Notes under the pieces: model-generated | What the model saw: only the letters and a program-made list of their open reading frames with translations | Databases searched by the model: none | What the model was told of the DNA's origin: nothing | Source: Strigamia acuminata | Taxonomy: Eukaryota > Arthropoda > Chilopoda > Geophilomorpha > Linotaeniidae | NCBI GenBank assembly: GCA_949358305.1 | Contig: OX442314.1 | Coordinates: 30,427,118-30,491,117, forward strand | Length of the DNA stretch: 64,000 bases | Direction of reading: 5' to 3' | Position numbers and translations under genes: made by a program | Shown: in pieces, positions 48,961-64,000 of the stretch | Layout of the letters: each line of letters begins with the position of its first letter | How positions within the stretch are numbered: the stretch's first letter is position 1

Positions 48961-48980
48961 TTATTAGATGTCGCTGACTG
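48961..48980 (+). promoter_or_regulatory. TAGATG motif upstream of gene I
   Basis: TTATTAGATGTCGCTGACTG, about 70 bp before the start codon. Confidence 0.4.
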
Positions 48981-49051
48981 AATCGTCAATTTAATTTCCA
49001 AGATTTGTGGTGGGCAACAGCAGAATTAAGTTCTGCCAAGAGAGAAAAGTC

Positions 49052-51952
49052 ATGGAGATTTTAAGTTACTTGTTTGATTACCAATTTTGGATAGGATCTT
49101 TCCTCGCATTGATAGTTCTGTGGTACATGTGAGTAGTTTTGTATATTTTAGTATTTTCACATACAAAGCTAATTACAGTAGGTGGTATGTGTAGTCGAAC
49201 ATCCGTATAACACGCCTTCATGTAACGAATTTGTGTCATGACGAACACATTCCTCTAGTCTCTTGAGTTGGACAGTACATATTTGGTTTGTGTTTAGGGT
49301 TTATTTTTTACTCATCCGATTAGGATGTGTGACGTCATGCATCCTCTTCTTTATTAAATAATTTTTTTTAAGTATGTTTAACTTGAAACTTAATTGTAAG
49401 CTGCTTCTTTTCATACGGAATAGACCTTTGGATAAATGAGGTCATTAAAGTGTTAATTTGTGTTTTCTTATTTTTGGGCGGAGCCAAACTACATTATGTC
49501 ATAATTATCTTATGGTCTATTCAAGGCTACAAAAAAAAATTATAAACAAAAACATTACAAATTTAATTTATATAACAGGTACTTTACAAGGGATTTTGAT
49601 TATTGGAAAAAACAAGGTGTGACTGGTGATAAACCTCAATTAATTATTGGAACATTTAAACCACCATGGAAACAGGTCAGTTTGTCATTTATTTCTTGGC
49701 ACAAGATGGCGCCTTATTTATCTCAGTACAGTGGAAATTACTTCCTCTTCTATTTATTTTATCAATGTTTAGAGCATACAAAATCAAGATATGGAAGGAA
49801 TGAAAAGATTTGGACACATATATGGGTAAATATAAATATTGACTTATCAAATATTCAAATATGTTTTATTGGTTAGCAATTAATTATGGGCGATTTTTTT
49901 AGAGGATTTTCTGGCAGTTTGCCCATGTTGTTTGTGTCTGACCCTGAGATAGTGAAACAAGTACTGGTGAAAGATTTTGCAGCATTTCCAAGTAGAAGGA
50001 TTTTTGCAAACATGGATAAGGATGAAGTAATGGGGAATATGTTGTCCATTATGGGAGGTGATGAAAAGTGGAAAATGGTAAGAAACACTCTAACTCCAAC
50101 ATACACATCTGGAAAGCTGAAACAGGTGATTGTAATTCACAATATTGTAAAGGCCATATCTTACATGTAAATGTGAACACAGATGGTTGTTTTGATAGAA
50201 GAGTGTTTGCATAATTTTACAAACTCTTTACAAACTCAAGCTGAAAATGGAGAACCAATTGACTTTGCAAAGTATGTATACAGAGTACAATACTGTGGAG
50301 AAGTAAATATCTTAAACTAATGATCTATTTTGTATTTCAGAAAATTCCCTGTGTTGACTTTAGATATAATAGCAAGCGTTGCATTTGGAATGAAAATTAA
50401 TTGCATTGATAACCCTGATACTGAATTTGTGGCTAGAGCTCGAACGGCTTTCCGAACTAATGCCGGAGGTTTATACTTTATGCGTAAGTATATCGAAAGT
50501 CGTGTTTTACCGTAAATATTTTAGGTGTTTGTGTTTTTGTTTTGTGATGTTAAAAAATACAAAACAAACACTTAAAAAAATTAAAACACCACTTTTTGAA
50601 TGCAGCTACCGTTTGATTGATTCATATCGTTTTATTTTTACCTTTGTAATAATTATTTTTAGTTCTCTTCTCCTTTTTATTCAAAATTCTTCCAAACGTT
50701 ATTTCTCATAAAATGAAATACTTTGTCACACTTGCAAATCAAACCATTGACATGAGACTTAAAAATAAAGATGTAAGAAAAAAATTGTTGTTTAAAATTT
50801 GCACCAATCCTATAAATGCTACATCAAATTATTTCATTTAGTTTTCACGAAAAGATTTCCTTCAAATCATGCTAGAAGCTGAAATACCTAATGACGATAC
50901 AGAAAATCCCCAGTCACCCGGTCCTAAAAAAAGTAATTAAATTTTTTTTTTTACTTTTAATTTCTTAGTTAATCATATCTTATTCTTTGTAGCACTTACT
51001 AGAGAGCTTATTGTAGCACAAACTATAATTTTCATATTGGCTGGCCACGAAACAACAGCAACTACACTAGCTTTTATGGCGTACGAACTCGCCCAAAACC
51101 AAGATATTCAAGACAAACTTATCAAAGAGGTGGATGAAGCAATGGCAGCGTCCAAGGTACTGATTTATAGCCACCATCACAGGGATAGATGTAAATACTT
51201 AAAATTTGCTTCTTTCTTAGGGTAAGCTGTCGTATGAAGACGTGGTATCAATGCAATATTTGAATATGGTTACCTCAGAAACACTTAGAAAATACCCTCC
51301 AGTTATTCGGTGAAGTAAAAATTATTTTACTAATTCTAAAAATTAATTCAAAGATCTAATTTTTGCTGTTGTTTTTTTTTTTTTTTTTTTTTTTATTTTT
51401 AGTCTTGATCGAGTGTGTTCTGAAGAGAATTACATGTTGAATGGAATTAATATAAGGAAAGGAATACCTGTTACAATACCTGCCTATGCTATACACCACA
51501 ATCCTGAATTTTATCCTAATCCAAACGTTTTTGATCCTCAAAGGTCATTCCACTTTAATTTGACATAAATTGTGAATGCTGTAACTGAAATAAAAACCGT
51601 CAAAACAGATTTTCCCCAGAAATGAAGGCCGAGAGAAATCCGTTCACATATCTTCCTTTTGGAGCTGGCCCTAGAAATTGCATTGCAAGGAGATTTGCAT
51701 TGTTGGAAGCTAAACTCGTCATTGTGCACATGCTGTATAATTACCGCTTTCAAACTTGTGAGAAAACTGAAGTAAGTTCTAATCATTTCTAGTAATAAAA
51801 ATAAAGTAAAAATTGTTGTTTCACTCTTATAATAGTATCCCTTGGAGATGTATAATGGATCCCCCTTTCTGCAACCAATGTCTGTAAATCTTGGATTGCA
51901 GAAGAGAATAGACCAACCTCATTTCGACGAAAGAATTCAATCTAATGAATAA
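49052..51952 (+). CDS. Cytochrome P450 gene I (CYP3-clan-like)
   Basis: Complete P450 of 518 residues and the last of the array. Exons: 49052-49128, 49579-49675, 49773-49825, 49903-50125, 50183-50271, 50341-50483, 50663-50772, 50842-50932, 50993-51156, 51221-51309, 51403-51543, 51609-51771, 51836-51952. Anchor MEILSYLFDYQFWIG. It differs from the core set: RDFDYW for WDFDYW, an extra codon in exon 4 (GGDEKWK), DPQRF instead of DPERF, heme loop FGAGPRNCIARRF, and a longer tail. AGHETT and SETLR are kept. DPQRF changes the PERF acid, but the Arg that pairs with ExxR is kept, so activity is plausible. Confidence 0.9.
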
Positions 51953-51994
51953 TGTGTGTAAAAATAAACTGATTTGGATATGAATTATGTGATA

Positions 51995-52389
51995 TACTTT
52001 GGCCGAGTATAAGAGTGCGCTAATTTTTCATTGGTCCAGCCATTTCACTAGTGTAGATCAAAACACTGGAATGATTGAATGATTGAATACTTTCCAGGCA
52101 AAACAACCAATAAAAAATTCAAAAATTGCTTGCTTTCTTGACAAAGCAACCAATAAGCTGAACCAACCGAACAAACATGTATTTTGACAGCATAAAACAT
52201 TATTTTTTGAATTGAATAAACATTTTATTATAAAAAAATAATAAACTTACATCATTTCATTCATTATAATAATCTAGCAAATTAAAAACATAACAAAACT
52301 ACTTTCCTGGTGGTAGTACACAGTCCACAGTTAGGAGTAATCAGGCTGGACCAAAGAGAAATAGCTCACTCTTCTACTCGACCAGAGTA
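51995..52389. mobile_element. MITE with diverged inverted ends
   Basis: TACTTTGGCCGAGTATAAGA at the left and the inverse of TACTCTGGTCGAGTAGAAGA at the right, alike over about 45 bp with several mismatches, flanked by TA. 395 bp, no coding sequence. Confidence 0.6.
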
Positions 52390-54089
52390 TAGAAATGCAG
52401 TTATTTGTCGGTAGACACCTACACCTTAATTTAACTTCGCGAAGCTCAGGAGGTGTTTGCCAAAGCGCAATTTAATACCACAAATGGGAAATGATAAAGG
52501 GTAATTCATGTTGGAAGCTTGACCTGGTAAAGTTCTTGTCCAGGAAGAGTGGACATCTTCTGCAGTTGTTTGAGTAGTAAATTGCAGGATTAGCATCGGT
52601 GGCTCTAATGTAGTACGTGATTTGACTTTTTTGGATGAAATATAACAGTACTTTGGGCTCGAATTTTAATCGGGCTTGTAGCAGTTTGCAGGACTTTATG
52701 AATCTAATGACTAATGAGCAACCACTTACTTTGAGTTTTGGGTATTGTCGGTGTCCACTTTTGTGTTTCTACTTTGTCTTCGGCAATTCACTGGGAACAG
52801 CTTGCTCCCAAAACCGTCAACGTCATTCGTTTTCCTACCGTTGAATACACCTAAATCCAAATTTTGGAGATGATCTGAGAGGTGGCCGGTAAAGTAAATT
52901 TATACCTTAGAGAGCAACTTACTTGTCTTTATCCTCTGTGCTGGGCTTTAAGGTTTCTGCATTAAATGGATCGAAATACTACACTTGTCTTGTGGTATTA
53001 GTAGTCCTATTTAAATTACGTAATTTTGTAAAAGTAAAAGAAATTAAATTAAGTAATTTTGGAAGTAATTATGCAATTTTTTAATTCGAATTTTGTAAAA
53101 ATTGTAAAAATTGTAAAAATTCAGCTAACCTACATTGTATCGAATAAAACTTATTTCGTCCCCTTGCAATATATTTTTTATTTTTCCATTCTACCAACCC
53201 AAATGTATTATGCATGAAAAAGCACCAACTCCTTCCAATCGATTGCTGACTATTCTTCCGCATGACGGCGCCACCAGCACTAACATTAGTGCAATGCCGT
53301 CGAGTATTCTTCCCTGTTCTCTGTGACAATCTCCTGCATTCATCTTACAAATGCTCTGCTCGTCTCGTTTTATCTCAGTCACTTTTATTGTGTATCCTGG
53401 CGTTTTTAAATTACCTGTCTCTGTATTTATACTCTTTTTTTATTTAAAAAATGACCTTGGACTTTCTCCTGCATCAACTTATTTATCTATACAAACACAC
53501 ACGTTCGTTTTAACGCAAATAACTGCGATGTTTTCGATTTTTTTAAATCTTTTTCTAAGTGCAAATAAAATCCCCGTTGACCATTTCAATCAGAACACGA
53601 AAAAATGCGGGCAAACACCTGATTTGGTCGATTTTTTCAATTTGGGAGATCTCTGGCGATCAAAACAGATCCCCGGGTCGTTGATTCTGTGTTTACCGGA
53701 AATTGCAGCTTTTCTGTCAATGAACTGTAACAGCGCTCTTTGAAGCGAGCAACTTGTGCAAGTATTGCTTCTTAGCTGTTGGCCTTCTTAATTTATCCGT
53801 CGTTTCGCAAATATTTGCGCTCTAAATTTATCTCATCACGGTTTGGGAAAAATGGCTTGCAATGAAATATGCACACAATGTCAACAGATATTCCGCACGT
53901 GTTTATTGATTTGGTTATTCAGATTGTTGAGACTTGTTTTTACAAAAATGACAGTTGTATTTCATTGGTGGTCACCATGACAATGAATGAATTGTGTGAA
54001 TCATACGCATTGATTTTGAATTTAATGGTTTGCAGCAAGAGAGTCGTTGGTTTGTAGGTCGTTCACTTCAATTCAAGACGACTGGACTC
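52390..54089. other. Spacer between the P450 array and KATNAL2
   Basis: No gene is recognised. 52439-52514 is a diverged copy of 59044-59121. A 130-codon open frame at 53351-53743 (+) has hydrophobic stretches but no known motif and no sign of splicing; it is not called. The last few hundred bases should hold the KATNAL2 promoter. Confidence 0.5.
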
Positions 54090-58608
<4,519 letters not shown>

Positions 58609-60184
58609 TTAGGAGTGAATTTTGCATGTAAATCTTTTCATTAAAACATAATTTAATACAAGATGTGTCTAGTTCTTCAAGTATGATATTAAGACACCAC
58701 CAAATATGCATGTAACACTCAATTTGAAGAAAATATATTTCAATTATTAACACAGATATGAGGATGTTTGGAATTTTAATATACTGCAAAAGATATTCCA
58801 GGAAGTTACACTTGCCACAGCTCTTATTTTGTGGTGTGTGATATATGAGTTTGCTGCTTGGGTTTATTAAACTATAAATTAACAAACTTCCAAGTTCTTT
58901 GTCTGCCCATCCTGGCAAGCCGAACAGAATGAGATGCAAGGACTAGTAATAATAACAGTTTTGGATATGAATGAGATGGATCGTAATTGGTTAATATTTG
59001 TCAGTAGACTCGTTTCTATAACTTATGAGCACATTGCGCTGCAGTGAAGCTCAAGGGGGTGCTTGCTAATGTGAAATTTGATATCAAAAATGGGAAATGA
59101 TAAAATAGTAATTCAAGATGGTGTATTTTTATTGAATTATGCATAAACATATGGTCTAAAAAGGTACAAAACTGAAGTGCTAAAACCATATTTTAGGTAT
59201 AACCACACGCAAAAACAAATGTAAACCAAGAAGTGGATTTTTTGGCTTTTTTGACAAATATTCAAAATATTGCTTGAATTAATGATATTAAAATTGCAGC
59301 CATTTTTGTATAATTTACCTATATTCCCAATATTCTTTGTTTAGTTTAGTAGTAGTGGTATATTCATTTTTTAAATACTGCTCACACTTCACTGCAATGC
59401 TTTTATAAATCTAGTATTTTTCTAGTAAAGAAATGACAAGAAAGATTGTAGGAAATCATTGATCTCTCTGTATGGTGCAACTTTGTAATAGAAATTTTTC
59501 TCTTATCTCTAGTGGTTTAAGATATTGATTTGGTATTTGTCTAAAGTTCAAACGTAATTTTTCATACCAGCAGCAAATTTGTTATTCAGCTGCAACATCG
59601 TAGGAAGGACAGATAAGAGGATACAAGGATCTAAGATTTAGAAAAGGACAATAAACAAAATCCAAAAAGGGAAGGATTATGGAATTATAATAATAAATGA
59701 GGTCAAAAGATGGAAAATTCCAAAAAATCCTCACGTAAAATGCAATCATCTTATTAGATTTGATAAAATGCTAAATGCAATAGTGAATAAATTATTTTGA
59801 AATTATTTATCTTTAGAACACCAGTCTCTCTATAGAAAATACAATTTATTACACTTTAATTTTATACAATTCCCAAAATGGTACTACAAAGTTAAATTTA
59901 TAATTTTTTTAAAATATAATCAGAAAGAGTGCTCAAAATAAAATAATGTTTATTAAATATATGCCCTATGGTACTTTCTAATGTATTTTAAATTGAGTTT
60001 TACATCTTATTTTAGAAAAAAATATTATTAATTTAACTTCAAATCCATAGCTTGATCTTAAATATCAAAGTACTTTACAACTTCCTGTTGCTATGGCGAT
60101 TAAGTAATTGTAAATCAATACCGTCTTCAAGGTTAATCACCAACTTGTTTTATAAAGAATAAAGAGATATTATTGCATTTTTTT
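58609..60184. other. Spacer between convergent KATNAL2 and receptor genes
   Basis: AT-rich. It contains a diverged copy (59044-59121) of a segment found at 52439-52514. No gene, RNA or intact element is seen. Confidence 0.5.
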
Positions 60185-63100
60185 TTATGCAGGCAACTCT
60201 GATGGGACATGTTGATGCACACATTTATTTTTCATCCTGCAAATAATTTTTTTGCTTAAAAAAAATCTCAAGTGGGCACATCCAAGTAAACAACACAGTG
60301 TGAATGAAGTGTTGAAACCAAATGTTTGTAACCAAGACAGAGAAAAAATAATGTCTGAGTTTATGTTGATTCCAAAATATTGAACTATGCTGCTAATATA
60401 TGCTGGAATTTCAAGTAACAGGAAGATGAATGAGCCTAGAGATAATGTGTAAATACTGGATCTGAAATAATGAAATGAGAATAAATTGTTTTGGAAAAAT
60501 AATAAAGTTTTAAATTAAATGTAACAGATGCAATTAAAATGTGTTGAAAATTGAAATTATTCCAATTAAGTAATAATTTGAATTACACCATAGCAATTAA
60601 CACCTTTTAATGAATTCTCTAATCAATAACCATACATTTTTTATTAGAATCTTAACTCATCAATTATTCATTCTACAATTAATTTCAACTTCAAGATTAT
60701 GACCCTACCATTGTATTTTATTTTTAAATTTACAATTTTGATTTCCAGATTGTAATTCAATAATTAGACTCCATTTGTAAGCAACATGTATGGCTTTATC
60801 TCCATTTGTAGCAATTAATTACCCAGTGTATGTGTATATTGAAATTTTATATTAATGTAATTGAAGTGTTTAAACATGTTTTAATAATCATGCAATTTTG
60901 GCATTCATGCATGGGTGAATCAATGCTATTATAATGGGGAATCTAACAAAAATAAGACTGTTCTCTATGTAAATTTAGTTTAAATTAATTTCAATTTATT
61001 TCAACCCAAACTGTATGATTTGCACTTTTCATTTCTTTTTTTTATCTCTGGAAGCTGTTTGTAAATTTTTCCCTTTCATTCAGCCAACTACAAGAGTTTA
61101 TATTAAAATTCTACCTACAGAATTAATTTCTGCAGAATTCCTTAACAAAAATCTTTGGGAAATTTGCAAATCTTTAGAGAGTTTAGCATAAAACTTGACA
61201 GTTTTCATGCAAAAATATTGTTGACAACCAGATTACTCAGTTTTTTAAGCTAAACCAAACTCCCTGACACTAAATTAAATGTTAGAGAAAATATATTACC
61301 TGTTGGTGAAACTTTTTTCAGTCTTGATGAGGGAAATGACTGGCTCAGACTTAACCATGACCAGCACAAGCCACGAACACGTAGCAACAGATGGAAGGAA
61401 GACATAAACAGTGAATGAAAACAGCAACTGAGTGCCAATATTTTTCGACGCTAACTTTAATCCGCACATGCCCAATGGTTGAATGAAAGAATACTCTCCC
61501 CAGCCGTAGAGTGGGCCAGACACGGCAATCAATAAAATAAAGAAAATTCCGTTCAGAATTACTTTAAGGTTTATGTTAGACAAAGTCAGTGAATATTCTT
61601 GCGGTTTAAGATGATGAGTGTATCTGAAATAGTCAATAAAAGAAAAACAGATTTACTTCATTCAATTTTGGCATCCATTTATTCTTATCACAAAAAGATG
61701 CATCTTACATCGCATTATTAGATGAATCTGTTGAGAAACATGTCGTTTAATGTGATTGCTTACAATTGACTCAATTGTAAGCCCATCATAATAAAGGAAA
61801 GTGAGATTATAAATTGGAGGAAGTAGGATGATAATATTGAATTACAAGGCTGTTAATAACCACGTAAACAATTTAAACATTTTGTTATTGCATTTGATTT
61901 CCTTGAAAACTGGTGCAAATTTTGCAAATTGGATTCTATTGTTTAATTTTTATAAGGGAAAAATTTAATGGAATATTGCTCGTTATCAACATTTTCATTG
62001 GAAATGATGTTCCACAAAACAATGCAAATGTCCATAATACAAAACTATAAACAAAATTTGACGATCAGGCAGGTATTCATAGCAATATTGTCATCGTAGT
62101 GAAACCCACGGTAATGTAGTGAAGCGCATTGTAACGCAGTAAAGCCCACGCGGTAACGCAGTGAAGCCCACGGCTGAGCAGTGAAGCCCACGGCTGAGCA
62201 GTGAAGCCCACGGTTATGCAGTGGAGCCCACGCTAGTGCAATGAACCAAACTATAGCGCAATGAAGCTACAAATCTTAAATTGGATTAAAAAAAACGCAT
62301 AAAATACTAAAAATAAAAATAATATATTTTTAAAAATTAAATTAAATTTGCAAAAAAAAAAAAATATCTAACATCTTAAAAAATTCCAAAATTCCACAGA
62401 ACTATTCAAATTAAAACAGCACACAAGATGTTATTCCCGCATGAGGAATTCTCTTTTCATTTCTCAATTTGCTTCAAACAAACTTTCCTCCCCACGCAAG
62501 ATTAACCCGGTCACAAACAAACCGTACATTAAAGCAAAAGGAAAAAAAAAAGAAACCACTAAAGGTGAGCTATCTGCAAAACATTTTTTATCTTAATCCC
62601 AATCTGCTTTGCCCTCTCACGTGCTGCAAAAAAGAAAAAAAAAGAAGAAAAATAACCTATTCATGTACAAAAACACTTTTCTCTCCCCGCTAGGTGTTTC
62701 TTTAACAGAAAACACACTTATTTGCTTACACACGACATTAATCTTGCTCACTGTAAACACTCGCGTACCTTTCAAATCCCAGCAGAGCCACAAACCAAAT
62801 AGTTGAAAAATTCATGAGTCTCGTGATTGAAGCTTGCAACTGGCACACGTGATGTCCAAACACCCATTTACCTAAATTGCAAAATGCACAAATTAACCAT
62901 CTAAACAAACGAAACCAGGTCGAGTTAACTCATGCAATGGATAATCAAACTGTCACATAATTGTAAACTGCAAATGCCACTTCCAATTAAGAAACAAAAG
63001 GCGTGTCTTTAAAAAACAAGCGCGCAAATGCTCGTTTTTGAACGACACGAGTCACACGACCGCGAAAAAAAATGAAATTAGCTTAAAATAAGCCACAACT

Positions 63101-63374
63101 CACCGTAAACGAACGAAACAATTTGAAAAGAAACCTGAGAGCAGCAATTCAGCATGCCGATGGTGGCCAAAATCTTGAGCATTGTGTCCACATTGCAGGT
63201 GTTGGAGATAAAGTAATCCATACCTGACAGCACGACGATGCGGTCGTGTCGGAGCGCGAATAAGACGATCGTGTTGGTGATGATGCATAGTATGGCTTGA
63301 ACGACGAGGGCGCTCACGGTGAATTCCAAAGCCGGTTTGTAATTCAAGCACAACTCGCTCGAGTTATCGCTCAT
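60185..63374 (-). CDS. Rhodopsin-class G protein-coupled receptor, opsin-like but without the retinal lysine
   Basis: Four minus-strand exons assembled by splice signals and phase: 63374-63104, 62871-62769, 61623-61300, 60461-60185, giving 324 residues. Seven hydrophobic segments at about 19-41, 53-80, 101-121, 145-163, 190-213, 239-262 and 268-294. Landmarks: TM1 Asn (ITNTIVLF), GKWVFGHHVC with the conserved Cys100, ERY (124-126, split by intron 2), PLYGWGEY before Cys178 in loop 2, and Pro202 in TM5. The GWGEY...PxGxC pattern is typical of RGR/peropsin-type opsins. However, TM7 (SWLQTFGFNTSFTLCC) has no Lys, and NPxxY is absent; TM6 has LLLEIPAY in place of CWxPY. It could be an opsin-derived orphan receptor; the ligand is unknown. 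Small exon 2 was found by eye. Confidence 0.82.
62096..62270. repeat. 20-bp minisatellite in receptor intron 2
   Basis: About eight to nine diverging copies of GTGAAGCCCACGGCTGAGCA. The middle copies are identical and the edges decay. Confidence 0.85.
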
Positions 63375-64000
63375 TGTGAACTACCATGCTTTGCCGTGTC
63401 CCTGTCGATGACTGCATGCAGCAGTGGAAAGGGCTGCTGTTTTCTGACGTCATGGTGACGCGAATTTGTATTGGAAAAGTGTGGATGGGAAGGAAAATGG
63501 TTTTTTGCAGAGCGTTTGGAGCTTCACTTTCAATTTGCTAGGCTTAAGAACTGGGGTGGTGAAAAATCGGTTGATGGATTTTCGAAGATTTTTTTGTAAT
63601 TGAAAAATCGATTTGGTTTATTAATCAGAAATTATTAATATTGTTGTTATTGTTCGTCAGAGTCACGTATCGGAGATTTACACGTGGCTAATGGGTTGGT
63701 AGAATCACATTGCAGACATAACTGGATGTGTAATCATGTTGGGAATGCGTTTAGTGAGTTGAAATGTTGCAAATAAGTCATGAAAGAATTTTTCTAGCCG
63801 TTTAATTTGCGGTGATTTAATGAAAACTGTTTTAATTCGTCTCAGAAATGGAGAATTTTCATGTTTGAAAAATTGTGAGGTGGATGGAAACAACATCAAT
63901 TGAATCTAGACAAATTATCGTTTTATAACATCCTCGATTTAACCCAAATTCTAATAAATTTCCGTCAATATTTGTTCACACTTAAAAGAACTGGCGACAC
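63375..64000. other. Upstream region of the receptor gene
   Basis: Expected 5' flank of the minus-strand receptor. Apart from a CRE-like palindrome near the start codon, nothing recognisable; short frames here look random. Confidence 0.4.
63445..63452. promoter_or_regulatory. CRE-like palindrome upstream of the receptor gene
   Basis: TGACGTCA is a perfect cAMP-response-element core about 70 bp before the start codon. A single 8-bp match may occur by chance, but the position is favourable. Confidence 0.4.

Noticed and set aside
53351-53743. 130-codon frame with hydrophobic stretches
   Set aside because: No motif, no splice context, no copy elsewhere in the window, AT-rich composition; likely chance.

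Overview
The window looks like nuclear DNA of an invertebrate animal, most probably an arthropod. It is AT-rich, its genes are cut by many short GT-AG introns, and it carries a tandem array of CYP3-clan-like cytochrome P450 genes. It also holds a Gypsy-type LTR retrotransposon, several Tc1/mariner, pogo and hAT elements, and a short CCTAA (TTAGG-type) run. The species cannot be named from the sequence alone.

Positions 1-51952 hold nine P450 genes, all on the + strand and head to tail (called A to I here). All share one 13-exon plan. Exon sizes are nearly invariant: 92, 80 or 77, then 97, 53, 220, 89, 143, 110, 91, 164, 89, 141, 163 and 105-117 nt. Gene A enters the window at exon 2. Genes B to I can each be spliced by hand into an uninterrupted protein of 514-522 residues with membrane anchor, I-helix, ExxR, PERF-like and heme-cysteine motifs. 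The array grew by tandem duplication: E and F are near copies, including their upstream DNA, and D, E and F share 3' ends. Introns and spacers are full of insertions whose empty sites can be read in the sister copies. These include an apparently young LTR retrotransposon in intron 7 of gene E, a pogo-type element in intron 1 of E, a 1 kb TIR element in intron 6 of D, and two unrelated elements at the same TA site downstream of D and E.

Two kinds of first exon occur. B-F start with an MDVD/MDAD-type exon, and G-I start with an MEIL-type exon. Gene C still has both; F has a start-less relic of the second; B, D and E have lost it. A TAGATG-centred, CTCF-like motif lies about 70-140 bp before each of the eight visible start codons. 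A 0.86 kb G-rich minisatellite with quadruplex-like spacing follows gene B.

Positions 54090-58608 (+) encode a complete 14-exon KATNAL2-like katanin AAA ATPase (522 residues). Positions 60185-63374 (-) encode a complete 4-exon, 324-residue rhodopsin-class receptor with opsin-like landmarks. It has no lysine in its last helix and no NPxxY motif. These two genes are convergent and not obviously related to the P450 array.
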